A DNA stretch of 64,000 nucleotides from Paracoccaceae bacterium (GCA_020637675.1 JACKKD010000001.1:186001-250000), one strand, 5' to 3'; counted from the first letter of the stretch, positions 51,112-62,000 are shown. Translations and numbers: made by a program. Notes: generated by a model not told the origin, from the letters alone.

Positions 51112-51561
51112 TCAGCCGCGCTGGGTCAGGATGACGCCGATCGCCATGAAGGCGAGGCCGGCGGCCCGCACCGGCGTGACGTCGCGCACCATCGCCCCCA
51201 TCAGCCCCCACTGGTCGATGACCGCGGCCGAGAGGAGTTGCCCCAGAAGCACCCACATGATCGCGTTACCCAGACCGAAGCGCGGCGCGACCCAGGTGAT
51301 GGAAAGCACGTAGAAGGCGACGAGAAGGCCCGCGAGGAAGAGGTGTTTCGGCTGGTCCGCCGCAGCCGACAGTGCCGCGGTCCCCCGCGTCGCGAACATC
51401 GTCAGCGCGGCGCCGAGAAACGCCACCACGAAGAGGATCGTCGCGGCCGCCGCGGGCGAGCCGAGGCGCGATCCAAGCCGCGCGTTGAGGGCGGCCAGGA
51501 CCGGAATGCCGATCCCCGCCAGGGCCATCACGGCTGCGTAGCGCAGGTTTTCGGATGTCAT
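51112..51561 (-). CDS. DMT-superfamily (DUF606/YdcZ) membrane protein
   Basis: 149 residues with five hydrophobic helices. The opening AAVMALAGIGIPVLAALNARLGSRLGSP and FGLGNAIMWVLLGQLLSAAVIDQWG match the YdcZ family of small drug/metabolite-type transporters. The start overlaps the tautomerase stop (ATGA). Substrate unknown. Confidence 0.82.
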   Translation of the reverse strand: MTSENLRYAAVMALAGIGIPVLAALNARLGSRLGSPAAAATILFVVAFLGAALTMFATRGTAALSAAADQPKHLFLAGLLVAFYVLSITWVAPRFGLGNAIMWVLLGQLLSAAVIDQWGLMGAMVRDVTPVRAAGLAFMAIGVILTQRG

Positions 51562-51779
51562 CTTGCCTCGTCTTTCTGCCGCGCAAGCGCGCGGAATTCC
51601 GTCACCGGCAGGCCGCCCACGCCCCAGTCCTCCAGCGCGACCTCGTCGATGACGACATGCGTCGTCGCGGGGGATCTCCCCAGCACGCGGACCAGAAGCT
51701 CGGTCGTGCCGCGGATCAGGTCGGCCTTCTGCGCCGGCGTGGCGCCCTCGCGGGTGATCCTGATGTTGACGTATGGCAT
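51558..51779 (-). CDS. 4-oxalocrotonate tautomerase family protein
   Basis: 73 residues with the catalytic N-terminal proline (MPYVNIRIT) exposed after Met removal. The conserved helix (TPAQKADLIRGTTELLVRVLG) and the strand THVVIDEV are present. Members isomerise 2-hydroxymuconate or related keto-enols in aromatic catabolism. It lies in an operon with GST and NTF2-like genes. Confidence 0.87.
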   Translation of the reverse strand: MPYVNIRITREGATPAQKADLIRGTTELLVRVLGRSPATTHVVIDEVALEDWGVGGLPVTEFRALARQKDEAR

Positions 51780-51794
51780 TGTCCATCCTCCCTG

Positions 51795-52169
51795 TCAGCG
51801 GGTGCGCGCCTCGGCATGAAAGACCTTGGCGATGATCTGCCAGCGGCCGTCGAGAAGGACAAGCGTGAGGCAGTCGGTGAAGTAGGTCCCGCCGATGGCG
51901 CAGGTCACCACCGCCGTCGCCGTCACCGGGCCGGCGAAGGCGATGGAGACGATCCGGTCCGCCCGGGGTTCCCCCCGCGAAGCCGGCGAAGGCCGGGCGT
52001 CGACGACGGGGAAATACTCCCCCATCGTCCGGTGCAGGAGCGTCCCGTCGCTGGCCGAGGCATAGAGCGCCTGCGGGTGGAACACGCGGGCAAGCCGCGC
52101 GGTATCCGAATGGTGGAGTCCGTCGAAATAGGTGCCCAGCACCTCGGTCACGGCGGCGAAGTCGCTCAT
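51795..52169 (-). CDS. NTF2-like (lumazine-binding-type) protein
   Basis: 124 residues in the cone-shaped NTF2 fold. It opens FAAVTEVLGTYFDGLHHSDTARLARVFHP and ends with the paired strands TDCLTLVLLDGRWQIIAKVF. Small enzymes such as ketosteroid isomerase share this fold, but no active-site set can be assigned. Confidence 0.8.
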   Translation of the reverse strand: MSDFAAVTEVLGTYFDGLHHSDTARLARVFHPQALYASASDGTLLHRTMGEYFPVVDARPSPASRGEPRADRIVSIAFAGPVTATAVVTCAIGGTYFTDCLTLVLLDGRWQIIAKVFHAEARTR

Positions 52170-52183
52170 GTGCCTTCCCCTTC

Positions 52184-52789
52184 TCAGATCAGGCCTTCGG
52201 CCTTCAGCGTCGCCTGCGTCGCCGGGCGGGCCGCGACGCGCGCCACGTAGTCCTTCAGCCGCGGCCAGCCGTCGAGCGCGATGCCGGTGAAGTTCGCCCA
52301 GTTGGCAACGACGAAGGCATAGGCGTCGGCAATTGTGAAATCGCCGCCGGTGAGATAGGCCCGGCCGTCGGCCAGCCGCGCCTCGAGCCAGTCGAGCTTC
52401 GCCGCCACGGTCCTGCGCGCGGCAGCCTGGCCGGCCTCGTCCAGGGCGGGATTGAAGAGCGGGCTGAAGGCCGGGTGCAGTTCGGAACTCGTGTAGGTCA
52501 GCACCTCGTTCACGCGCGCCCGTGCCAGCGTGCCCGCCCGCGGCGCGAGCGTCTCGGCCCCCGCGGCATCGGCCACGAACTGCAGTATCGCCGGACCTTC
52601 GGTCAGCACCTCGCCGTCGAGCGCCAGCGCCGGCACCTTGCCCTTGGGGTTCACCGAAAGGAAGTCGGTGCCGTCCGCGGTCTTCTTCGACCGCGTGTCG
52701 ACGCGCTCGGTCTCGAACGGGCGGCCGATCTCGGTCAGCACGATGTGCGAGGCCATCGAGCAGGCACCGGGGGAGTAGTAGAGTTTCAT
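52184..52789 (-). CDS. Glutathione S-transferase
   Basis: 201 residues. It has a thioredoxin-like N-terminal domain (MKLYYSPGACSMASHIVLTE; the SPGACS segment is the beta-class type with a cysteine) with the cis-proline in GKVPALAL. An all-helical C-terminal domain follows with the GDFTIADAYAF motif. GGAG six bases before 52789 marks the start. It heads an operon read away from the HxlR gene, suggesting induction by electrophiles or quinones. Confidence 0.92.
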   Translation of the reverse strand: MKLYYSPGACSMASHIVLTEIGRPFETERVDTRSKKTADGTDFLSVNPKGKVPALALDGEVLTEGPAILQFVADAAGAETLAPRAGTLARARVNEVLTYTSSELHPAFSPLFNPALDEAGQAAARRTVAAKLDWLEARLADGRAYLTGGDFTIADAYAFVVANWANFTGIALDGWPRLKDYVARVAARPATQATLKAEGLI

Positions 52790-52856
52790 CGCAGTCTCCA
52801 TATCGTTGGTCGGTGCGGGGACGGATAGCGCACAATGGTAACATTTGGAAACCACC

Positions 52857-52869
52857 TTACTTGATGTAA
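52857..52869. promoter_or_regulatory. Putative HxlR operator in GST/hxlR intergenic region
   Basis: TTAC-TTGAT-GTAA is a 13-base dyad midway between the divergent starts. It is flanked by ACCACC (52851-52856) and GGTGGT (52879-52884) and by GGTAAC elements at 52837, 52882 and 52893. The clustering in a 122-base gap suggests several binding sites for the divergently encoded regulator. Confidence 0.5.
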
Positions 52870-52910
52870 CCGCAATTTGGTGGTAACTCCCCGGTAACCC
52901 GGAGACCGCC

Positions 52911-53264
52911 ATGGCCCTGAAACGCCGCAGGAACGCAGCCCCGAATCCCCAGTGCCCCCTCGCCGCCTGCATGGCGCTCATCGGCGGCGCCTGGACGCCG
53001 AACGCGATCTGGTACCTGTCCGGCGGGCCGCGCCGGTTCTCCGAACTCAAGACCGACATGGCGCCGGTCTCGGCCAAGATGCTGACCCAGCGCCTGCGCG
53101 AGATGGAGGAAAATGGCATCGTCTCGCGCCGGGTCGTGCCCACCTCGCCGCCTTCGGTCGAGTACGAACTGACCCCGCTTGGGGCGGAGCTTCTGCCGGC
53201 GATCCGCGCCATCGCCGATGTCGGCATGAGGCTGAAGGCGCGCAGCGCCGCAAACGCCGCCTGA
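52911..53264 (+). CDS. HxlR-family transcriptional regulator
   Basis: 117 residues. The winged helix (ALIGGAWTPNAIWYLSGGPRRFSELKTDM, SAKMLTQRLREMEENGIVSRR) is typical. Cys15 and Cys20 (PQCPLAACM) precede the helix, as in HxlR proteins that sense quinones or aldehydes through cysteine. It is divergent from the GST operon and likely controls it. Confidence 0.88.
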   Translation: MALKRRRNAAPNPQCPLAACMALIGGAWTPNAIWYLSGGPRRFSELKTDMAPVSAKMLTQRLREMEENGIVSRRVVPTSPPSVEYELTPLGAELLPAIRAIADVGMRLKARSAANAA

Positions 53265-53371
53265 TCCCGCCCGGCAACAGCGCGCCGCCGGCGTTGCCCC
53301 GGCACCGCCCCTCCCCCTTGCAAAACCGCCCGCGGCACCGATCTAGGTCCGACAGCAGTGCGGAGGGGATC

Positions 53372-54316
53372 GTGGTCTATCTGATGTTCGCGGCGGGGCT
53401 CGTCGGCCTCTTCGTCGGTGGCGAGTTCCTGATCCGGGGGTCGGTCGCGGTCGCGCAGCGCCTGATGGTCCCGCCGCTCGTCATCGGGCTGACGATCGTC
53501 GGCTTCGGCACCTCCTCGCCGGAACTTCTGGTCTCGGTTCAGGCGGCACTCGCCGGATCGCCGGCCATCGCCATCGGCAACGTCGTCGGCTCGAACATCG
53601 CGAACATCCTGCTGATCCTCGGCCTTTCCGCGCTCATCATCGTGGTGCCGATCCCGCTGGCACCGATGCGTCGGGACTATGCCGTGATGATCGCGGCGAC
53701 GCTTATCCTCTGGGCGATGCTCCTGTCCGGAACCGTGACGCGCGGTTTCGGCGCCTTGCTTGTCGCGGGGCTCGGGCTCTACCTCTGGAAGGCGCTGACA
53801 GGGACCAGGGCTCCCGGCGCGAAGGAACCGGACATCGATCCGGCGATTGCCGCGGCCGCGGTGGCCCCGCCGCTCTGGAAAAGCCTTCCCGCCGTGCTCG
53901 CGGGCCTTGTCATCCTCATGGTCGGCGCCCGGCTCCTGGTCGACAGCGCGACCGAGATCGCGCGCGCTTTCGGGGTCAGCGAGGCGGTGATCGGCCTGAC
54001 CATCGTCGCCATCGGAACCTCGCTGCCGGAGCTTGCGACCTCGATTCTCGCGGCGATCCGCCGTCAGCCCGAGATCTCCGTGGGCAACATACTCGGCTCG
54101 AACATCTTCAACGTCTTCTGCATCCTCGGCGTGACGGCGCTGATTGCGCCCATCCCGGCCGATCCGCGCTTCGCGCGACTCGACATGGTGGTTGCCCTGG
54201 CCGCCGCGCTTGCGATGCTGGCACTTGCTGCGATGCGGGGAAAGGTCGGCCGGTTCGGCGGCGCGGGACTTCTGGCCGGCTACGCCGGATACCTCGCGCT
54301 CGTGGGGCAACCCTAG
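53372..54316 (+). CDS. Ca2+/cation antiporter (CaCA family)
   Basis: 314 residues with ten helices in two inverted repeats. Both alpha repeats are clear: GFGTSSPELLVSVQAALAGS with GNVVGSNIANI, and AIGTSLPELATSILAAIRRQ with GNILGSNIFNV. These are K+-independent Na+/Ca2+ exchanger motifs (YrbG-like). The GTG at 53372 directly follows GGAGGGGATC; ATG 53384 is a weaker alternative. The longer open frame upstream runs through hxlR and is not used. Confidence 0.88.
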   Translation: MVYLMFAAGLVGLFVGGEFLIRGSVAVAQRLMVPPLVIGLTIVGFGTSSPELLVSVQAALAGSPAIAIGNVVGSNIANILLILGLSALIIVVPIPLAPMRRDYAVMIAATLILWAMLLSGTVTRGFGALLVAGLGLYLWKALTGTRAPGAKEPDIDPAIAAAAVAPPLWKSLPAVLAGLVILMVGARLLVDSATEIARAFGVSEAVIGLTIVAIGTSLPELATSILAAIRRQPEISVGNILGSNIFNVFCILGVTALIAPIPADPRFARLDMVVALAAALAMLALAAMRGKVGRFGGAGLLAGYAGYLALVGQP

Positions 54317-54420
54317 CGCAGAGCCCCCCGGAATGCGGAATCTGTCCGGATTGCGCGGGACGGCGAAAGAAAATGTGCCGAGAATGGGCGTCTGCGACAC
54401 TTTATTCCGGATTTTGCCGG

Positions 54421-54449
54421 TTGACGCCCCCCGCGCACGCAAATAATGT
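54421..54449 (+). promoter_or_regulatory. Promoter of the ilv leader
   Basis: TTGACG (54421-54426) and TAATGT (54444-54449) with an optimal 17-base spacer form one of the best sigma-70-like promoters in the window. Transcription would start about 25 bases before the leader peptide ATG. Confidence 0.7.
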
Positions 54450-54482
54450 CCGCCGCACAGCAGCAAGGGAGCCTCGTGGGCG

Positions 54483-54530
54483 ATGACCCCGATCCTCGTA
54501 GAGCTTGAGGTTTGGCGCATGGGCCGGTGA
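54483..54530 (+). CDS. Leader peptide of the ilv attenuator
   Basis: The 15-codon frame reads MTPILVELEVWRMGR. Six of the seven residues from position 4 to 10, and 5 of 15 overall, are the pathway products Ile, Leu or Val (I4, L5, V6, L8, V10), with only Glu between. It lies 34 bases past the promoter's -10 and 26 bases before the terminator hairpin. GGGAGCC precedes it at about 15 bases; CGTGGGCG is nearer but weaker, so translation is inferred. Confidence 0.75.
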   Translation: MTPILVELEVWRMGR

Positions 54531-54585
54531 CGGTTGACCATGATGGTTCCCATGCGCCCCCGAACGGCCCTCGGGGGCTTTTTCT
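54515..54585 (+). promoter_or_regulatory. Ribosome-mediated transcription attenuator of ilvB
   Basis: The terminator is GCCCCCGA (54556-54563), a seven-base loop and TCGGGGGC (54571-54578) followed by TTTTTCTT. A competing pairing, GCGCATGGG (54515-54523) with CCCATGCGC (54549-54557), overlaps the terminator's first two bases. The left arm lies in the last codons of the leader peptide. A ribosome stalled at the Ile-Leu-Val codons would leave it free to form the antiterminator. A ribosome reaching the stop (54528) would cover it and allow termination. Confidence 0.75.
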
Positions 54586-54618
54586 TGTGCAAGTTACGGC
54601 ACGGACGGAGAGACGAAG

Positions 54619-56373
<1,755 letters not shown>

Positions 56374-56407
56374 GGGCGCACGCGGGGGGCGTCGGACAGG
56401 GCGGGTC

Positions 56408-57787
56408 ATGGGCGACGGGCAGCGCGACGGCAGCAGGACCGTTTCGGCCGTCGCGGGGATCGCACTCCTCGCGGCGGGGGCGTTCGGCTACGGGCTCTGG
56501 TCCGGGGCGACGGGGGGCTGGGCCTACCGGGCGGTCATGTCGCTTCTCGACACCGCGGGACTCGCGCTTTCCGAAGTGCCGAACCTCGTCGGAAGCGAGC
56601 CGGTCGATTTCCTCCAGCCGGCGCGCCACGCCGGGCAAGGCGTGACGCTGAACGTGGTCGCCGATGACCGGCTCATCGCGATCGCGGGCTTCTTCGACGG
56701 ACAGAACGGCATCCGGCTGATGCGACGGGACGGGACCCTCGTTGCCGCGTGGACGTTGCAATTCTCGCGCGACTTCCCCGAGACGGCCTATCTCGAGGAC
56801 CGCGCGCCGCAGACCGACTGGAACGTCGATCTCCACGGGCTGGTCGTGAACCCCGACGGGTCGGTGGTGGTCAACTACGAATACGCCGGCCTCATCAAGC
56901 TCGACCGCTGCGGGCGCAGGGAATGGACGCTGGAGCACGCCACGCACCACTCGGTCGAGAAGGCCGAGGGCGGCGGCTACTGGGTGCCGGGGCTCCGGCT
57001 TCTTCACCCCGGCCGGATGGAGGACGCGTTCCCGCCCTTCACCGACATGAAGGGCGTGCCCTACATCCTCGACAACCTGATCCTGAAGGTGAGCGAGGAC
57101 GGGGAGATCACGCAAGCGAAGTCGGTGCCGCGCATCCTTTTTGACAACGGCATGGAGCCGATCCTGACTGCGAACGGGATGAGCTTCTTCGCCACCGGAC
57201 GCTGGAACGACGAGATCGTCCATATGAACAAGATCGCCGAGCTGCCGGCGGCGATGGCCGCTGCCTTCCCCCAGTTCGCGCCGGGCGACCTGCTGCTCTC
57301 GCTGCGCGAGCAGAACATGCTTCTCGTCGTCAGCCCCGGCGACTGGCGGGTGAAGTGGCATCAGGTCGGCCCCTGGCGGCGCCAGCACGACCCGGAGTTC
57401 ATGCCCGACGGGACGATCGCGCTTTTCAACAACAACGCATACCGGACCCTCCTCGGCGAGCGCGACACGAGTCCCGTCGACGGGCCCTTCGTGTCCGAGA
57501 TCGGGCGCGTAGACCCACGGACCGGCGCCTATGAAGACCTCTGGGGCAACCGTCCGGGCCAGGCGATGCTGAGCGTGATCCGCGGCAAGCAGGAACCGCT
57601 GGCGAGCGGCGGCTTCCTCGTGACAGAGTTCGAGGCCGGACGGGCCTTCGAGACCGATGCGGACGGAATGATCGTCTGGGAATACGTCAACCACTACGAC
57701 GGCACCCGCGTGGCCGAGATCACCGAGGCGCGGTCCTACCCCGCCTCCTATTTTACCGTGACCGACTGGTCCTGCCCGGCGCCCTGA
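56408..57787 (+). CDS. Arylsulfotransferase-like beta-propeller protein
   Basis: 459 residues. An N-terminal helix (residues 12-33) anchors or exports the protein. The remainder shows repeated blade-like units. The stretches NVDLHGLVVNPDGSVVVNYE, HHSVEKAEGGGYWVPG and RQHDPEFMPDGTIALFNNN resemble the arylsulfotransferase (ASST) family, whose conserved histidine carries sulfate. It sits between ilvB and ilvH, with gaps of 34 and 36 bases, so it is co-transcribed. Its link to branched-chain amino acids is unclear. Family assignment is moderate. Confidence 0.7.
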   Translation: MGDGQRDGSRTVSAVAGIALLAAGAFGYGLWSGATGGWAYRAVMSLLDTAGLALSEVPNLVGSEPVDFLQPARHAGQGVTLNVVADDRLIAIAGFFDGQNGIRLMRRDGTLVAAWTLQFSRDFPETAYLEDRAPQTDWNVDLHGLVVNPDGSVVVNYEYAGLIKLDRCGRREWTLEHATHHSVEKAEGGGYWVPGLRLLHPGRMEDAFPPFTDMKGVPYILDNLILKVSEDGEITQAKSVPRILFDNGMEPILTANGMSFFATGRWNDEIVHMNKIAELPAAMAAAFPQFAPGDLLLSLREQNMLLVVSPGDWRVKWHQVGPWRRQHDPEFMPDGTIALFNNNAYRTLLGERDTSPVDGPFVSEIGRVDPRTGAYEDLWGNRPGQAMLSVIRGKQEPLASGGFLVTEFEAGRAFETDADGMIVWEYVNHYDGTRVAEITEARSYPASYFTVTDWSCPAP

Positions 57788-57823
57788 CGGGACGGCGGCC
57801 AGGCCGAAGAGGAAGGAAGAGAG

Positions 57824-58384
57824 ATGTCGCCGCTCAACATCAAGAAGGGCTCCACCAGCCATTCCGCCTACGACCTGCGCGACCCCAACGCGCAGGCGAT
57901 CGAGCGCCACACGCTCGCCGTGCTCGTGGACAACGAGGCGGGCGTGCTTGCCCGTGTCATCGGTCTCTTCTCGGGGCGCGGCTACAATATCGACAGCCTC
58001 ACGGTCGCCGAGGTGGACCACCAGGGCCACCGCTCGCGCATCACCGTGGTCACGCGCGGCACGCCCGCAGTGATCGAGCAGATCAAGGCGCAGCTCGGCC
58101 GGCTGGTTCCCGTTCACGACGTCCACGACCTGACAGTGGAAGGCCCGGCGGTGGAGCGGGAACTCGCGCTCTTCAAGGTCACGGGCACCGGAGAGAAGCG
58201 CATCGAGGCACTGAGGCTGGCCGAGATCTTCCGCGCCAATGTCGTCGACTCCACTCTGCAGAGCTTCGTCTTCGAGATGACCGGCACGTCGGAGAAGATC
58301 GACGCCTTCGCCGAACTCATGCGGCCGCTCGGCCTTTGCGACGTCGCGCGCACCGGCGTCGCGGCGCTGTCGCGCGGCGCCTGA
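57824..58384 (+). CDS. ilvH: Acetolactate synthase, small (regulatory) subunit
   Basis: 186 residues. An N-terminal ACT domain (HTLAVLVDNEAGVLARVIGLFSGRGYNIDSLTV) binds valine for feedback inhibition, and the C-terminal ACT-like domain (RIEALRLAEIFRANVVD) completes the activator. It is the third gene of the ilv operon, separated from ilvB by the ASST-like gene. Confidence 0.95.
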   Translation: MSPLNIKKGSTSHSAYDLRDPNAQAIERHTLAVLVDNEAGVLARVIGLFSGRGYNIDSLTVAEVDHQGHRSRITVVTRGTPAVIEQIKAQLGRLVPVHDVHDLTVEGPAVERELALFKVTGTGEKRIEALRLAEIFRANVVDSTLQSFVFEMTGTSEKIDAFAELMRPLGLCDVARTGVAALSRGA

Positions 58385-58399
58385 GCCCCGGATGCGAAA

Positions 58400-58423
58400 C
58401 GGGCGCCCTTTGCGTGGCGCCCG
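58400..58423. terminator. Terminator between ilvH and EF-hand gene
   Basis: Eight base pairs CGGGCGCC/GGCGCCCG with an eight-base loop lie 15 bases after ilvH and 26 before the end of the convergent EF-hand gene. It could serve both. Confidence 0.7.
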
Positions 58424-58449
58424 CTTCCGAGGGTCCCGTGAGTGTGGGA

Positions 58450-58683
58450 TCAGTTGGCGAGCACACCCTGTTCGCGCGCCGCCGCAAGCTCGTCGGCATC
58501 CACCGAACCGTCGCCGTTCACGTCGACCTGGGCGAACACGTCGGGCGTCATGTCCGGGTAGGCCGCCGTCAGTTCCTCGATCGAGTAGCTGCCGTTGCCG
58601 TCGGTATCGGTCACGACCGTCTGCGCCTGTGCCGCACCGGCGAGCGCGAGGCCGAACACGAGGGCCGAAATCGTCCTGTTCAT
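58450..58683 (-). CDS. Small periplasmic EF-hand protein
   Basis: 77 residues. A signal peptide ends AGAAQAQ (residues 1-21). Two EF-hand loops follow, DTDGNGSYSIEE and DVNGDGSVDADE, each with the Dx[DN]xDG pattern and terminal Glu. A calcium-binding or sensing role in the periplasm is expected; the partner is unknown. AAGGAGAG lies before the ATG. Confidence 0.87.
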   Translation of the reverse strand: MNRTISALVFGLALAGAAQAQTVVTDTDGNGSYSIEELTAAYPDMTPDVFAQVDVNGDGSVDADELAAAREQGVLAN

Positions 58684-58771
58684 CCGTCTCTCCTTTTTCG
58701 CGGTCCCGGATCGCCCGGCGCGCTTGCCCTGAATCTGGGGGGCGGGGCCGCCGGGCGCAAGGACCGTTGCA

Positions 58772-58798
58772 GGGGGAGAAGTCGCCTTTTTCTCCCCC
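58772..58798. other. Intergenic hairpin upstream of EF-hand gene
   Basis: GGGGGAGAA (58772-58780) pairs with TTCTCCCCC (58790-58798) around a nine-base loop. It lies in the 317-base gap between the EF-hand gene and nrdJ (58684-59000), which holds no gene that I can support. The role could be an mRNA leader structure of the EF-hand transcript. Confidence 0.4.
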
Positions 58799-58852
58799 GT
58801 TAGGCAATAACATCGGGGGGTTTCCGCCGGTTCCGGCAGAAAGACGCCGCGC

Positions 58853-58881
58853 GAAAAGAAGAAGGGGGGCCGTTGCCCCCC
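58853..58881 (-). terminator. Intrinsic terminator of nrdJ
   Basis: On the minus strand GGGGGGC-AACG-GCCCCCC (58864-58881) is followed by TTCTTCTTTTC, a classic U-rich tail, about 120 bases after the nrdJ stop. Confidence 0.75.
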
Positions 58882-59000
58882 AGTTTCGCCGTTCAGGCTC
58901 GTCATTGTTACCGCTCGGTTTCTGCCTGCGGCCTGAACGTCGTCGGGGGCGAGCGCACCCGCCCCGGAACCCCGCCCCCGCGCAAGCGGGGGCCGGTATC

Positions 59001-62000
59001 TCAGCTGCACCCGCTCGTCGCGCCGCAGGTGTTGCACTTCATGCAGGTGCCGTTGCGCACCAGCGTGTAGTTGCCGCATTCGCCGCAGGCCTCGCCCTCG
59101 TAGCCCTGCATCTTCGCCTTGGCGCGGGCGTCCATCGTGACCGTGCCGGAGGCGAGCGCGGTGGCGCCGCCGCCGAAGGCCGCCTGCGCCGTCACAGGAA
59201 CGAGCGTGTTGAGTGCCGCGACCGGGTCGCCCGACAGCGCCATCGCCCCCATCCCGCCCTGCAGGACCACGAGTTCCTGCGGCAGGCGCTTGCGCATGTA
59301 GCCGGTGGAGGCGACCTGCTTCAGCACTTCGAGCGATTTCGACGCCGTCCGCTCGCTCGGCTCGGCGACATTCGCCTGCGCCTCGTAGGCGCCGCCGCCG
59401 AGATCGTCGAAGCTCGCGCCCACAGGCTTTACATGCGCCAGATCGGTGCGGTCGAGGTAGGAAACCGCCAGTTCGCGGAAGATGTAGTCGAGGATCGAGG
59501 TCGCCGACTTGATCGAGTCGTTGCCCTGAACCATGCCCGCCGGCTCGAACTTGGTGAAGGTGAAGGCATCGACGAATTCCTCAAGCGGAACACCGTATTG
59601 CAGGCCGACGCTCACCGCGATTGCGAAGTTGTTCATCATCGCCCGGAAGCCCGCACCCTCCTTGTGCATGTCGATGAAGATCTCGCCGAGCTGGCCGTCC
59701 TTGTATTCGCCGGTCCTGAGGTAGACCTTGTGGCCGCCGACGATCGCCTTCTGGGTATAGCCCTTGCGGCGTTCCGGCAGCTTTTCGCGGTGGCTGCGGA
59801 CGATTTCCTTGACGATGATCTTCTCGACGATCTTCTCGGCCAGCACGGCGGCCTTTTCCTGGGCGGAGCCGGAGGCAAGGATCTCCTCCGCCTCCTCGTC
59901 ATCCTCCACCAGCGCCGCGGCGAGCGGCTGGCTGAGCTTCGAGCCGTCCCGGTAAAGCGCGTTGGCCTTGATGCCGAGCGACCAGGAAAGCTCGTAGGCG
60001 GCGAGCGTCTCCTCGATGGTGGCGTTGTTCGGCATGTTGATGGTCTTGGAGATGGCGCCCGAGATGAAGCTCTGCGCCGCCGCCATCATGGTGATGTGGC
60101 TGTCGACCGAGAGGAAGCGCTTGCCGGTCTTGCCGCAGGCATTGGCGCAGTCGAAGACCGCATAGTGCTCGGGCTTGAGGTGCGGCGCGCCCTCCAGCGT
60201 CATCGTCCCGCAGACATGATCGTTCGCGGCCTCGACCTGCGCCTTGGTGAAGCCGAGGTGGCGCAGGAGGTCGAAGGTCGGGTCGGCGAGCTTTTCGGCA
60301 GGAATGCCAAGGGTTTCGCGGCAGAAGCTCTCGCCCAGCGTCCACTGGTTGAAGACGAAGCGGATGTCGAAGGCCGAGGGCAGCGCCGCCTCGATCTTCT
60401 CAAGCTCCGCCTGGCCGAAGCCGTGGCCGATGAGGGACGTGTGGTTGATGCCGGGGCAGTTGCCAAGGCTGGCGTGACCCACGGCATAGGCGATGATCTC
60501 CTCGATCTGGGCCGAGCCGTAGCCTAGCGTTTCCAGCGCCGCGGGAACCGAGCGGTTGATGATCTTGAAGTAACCGCCGCCGGCGAGCTTCTTGAACTTG
60601 ACGAGCGCGAAATCCGGCTCGATCCCGGTGGTGTCGCAGTCCATGACAAGGCCGATCGTGCCGGTGGGCGCGATCACCGTCGCCTGCGCGTTGCGGTAGC
60701 CGTGCTTCTCGCCCAGCGCCAGCGCCTCGTCCCAGGCGGATTTCGCAAGCGCGACAAGGCCCTGGTCCGGGCAGCTCGCGTGATCGAGCGGCACGGGTTT
60801 CACCGCCAGCGCCTCGTAGCCGTCGGTCTTGCCATAGGCGGCGTTGCGGTGGTTGCGGATCACGCGGAGCATGTGCGCGGCGTTCCTGGCATAGCCGGGG
60901 AAAGCGCCCAGTTCGCCGGCCATTTCGGCCGAGGTGGCGTAGCTTACGCCGGTCATCACCGCCGTCAGCGCGCCGCAAAGCGCGCGGCCCGCGTCCGAGT
61001 CATAGCCGAGCCCCATGTTCATCAGGAGGCCGCCGATATTGGCGTAGCCGAGGCCGAGCGTGCGGAAGTCGTAGGACCGCTGGGCGATCTCCCTCGACGG
61101 GAACTGCGCCATGAGGACGGAGATTTCCAGCGTCACGGTCCAGAGTCGCGTGGCATGGACATAGGCTTCGGCGTCGAACCTGCCGTCCTTGTGGAAGGTC
61201 AGGAGGTTCATCGACGCAAGGTTGCAGGCGGTGTCGTCGAGGAACATGTATTCCGAACAGGGGTTGGAGCCCCGGATCGCGCCATCCTCCGGGCAGGTGT
61301 GCCAGGCGTTGACGGTATCGTGGAACTGGATGCCGGGGTCGGCGCAGGCCCAGGCGGCGTGGCCGACCTGCTGCCAGAGATCGCGGGCCTTCACGGTCTT
61401 GGCGACCTTGCCGTCGGTCCGGCGGATCAGTTCCCAGTCGGCGTCGTCCTTCACCGCCCTGAGGAAGGCGTCGGTGACGCGGACGGAGTTGTTGGAATTC
61501 TGGCCGGAGACCGATGCATAGGCTTCGCTGTCCCAATCCGTGTCGTAGGTCGGGAATTCGATGCTCCCGTAGCCCTGCTTCGCGTAATCGAGCACGCGCT
61601 TGACGTAAGTCTCGGGGATCATTGCCTTCTTGGCGCCCCGGATCGCCGCCTTCAGCGCCGCGTTCCTGGCCGGATCGACCGAATCCTCGCTTGCGCCGTC
61701 CCACTGGCGGATCGCCGCGAAGATCTCATTCAACTGCCTTTCATGGACCTTGGAGCCGGCCACCAGCGAGGCCACCTTCTGCTCCTCGATGACCTTCCAG
61801 TTGATGAACTGTTCGATGTCCGGGTGATCCATGTCGCAGATCACCATCTTGGCGGCGCGCCGCGTGGTGCCGCCCGACTTGATCGCCCCCGCCGCGCGGT
61901 CGCCGATCTTGAGAAAGCCCATCAAACCGCTGGACTTGCCGCCACCCGACAGCTTCTCGCCCTCGCCCCGGAGCGAGGAGAAGTTGGTGCCGGTGCCCGA

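Noticed and set aside
52790..54592. Long N-terminal extension of the GST frame
   Set aside because: It crosses hxlR and the exchanger gene in antisense and lacks similarity; the true GST start at 52789 has a ribosome site.
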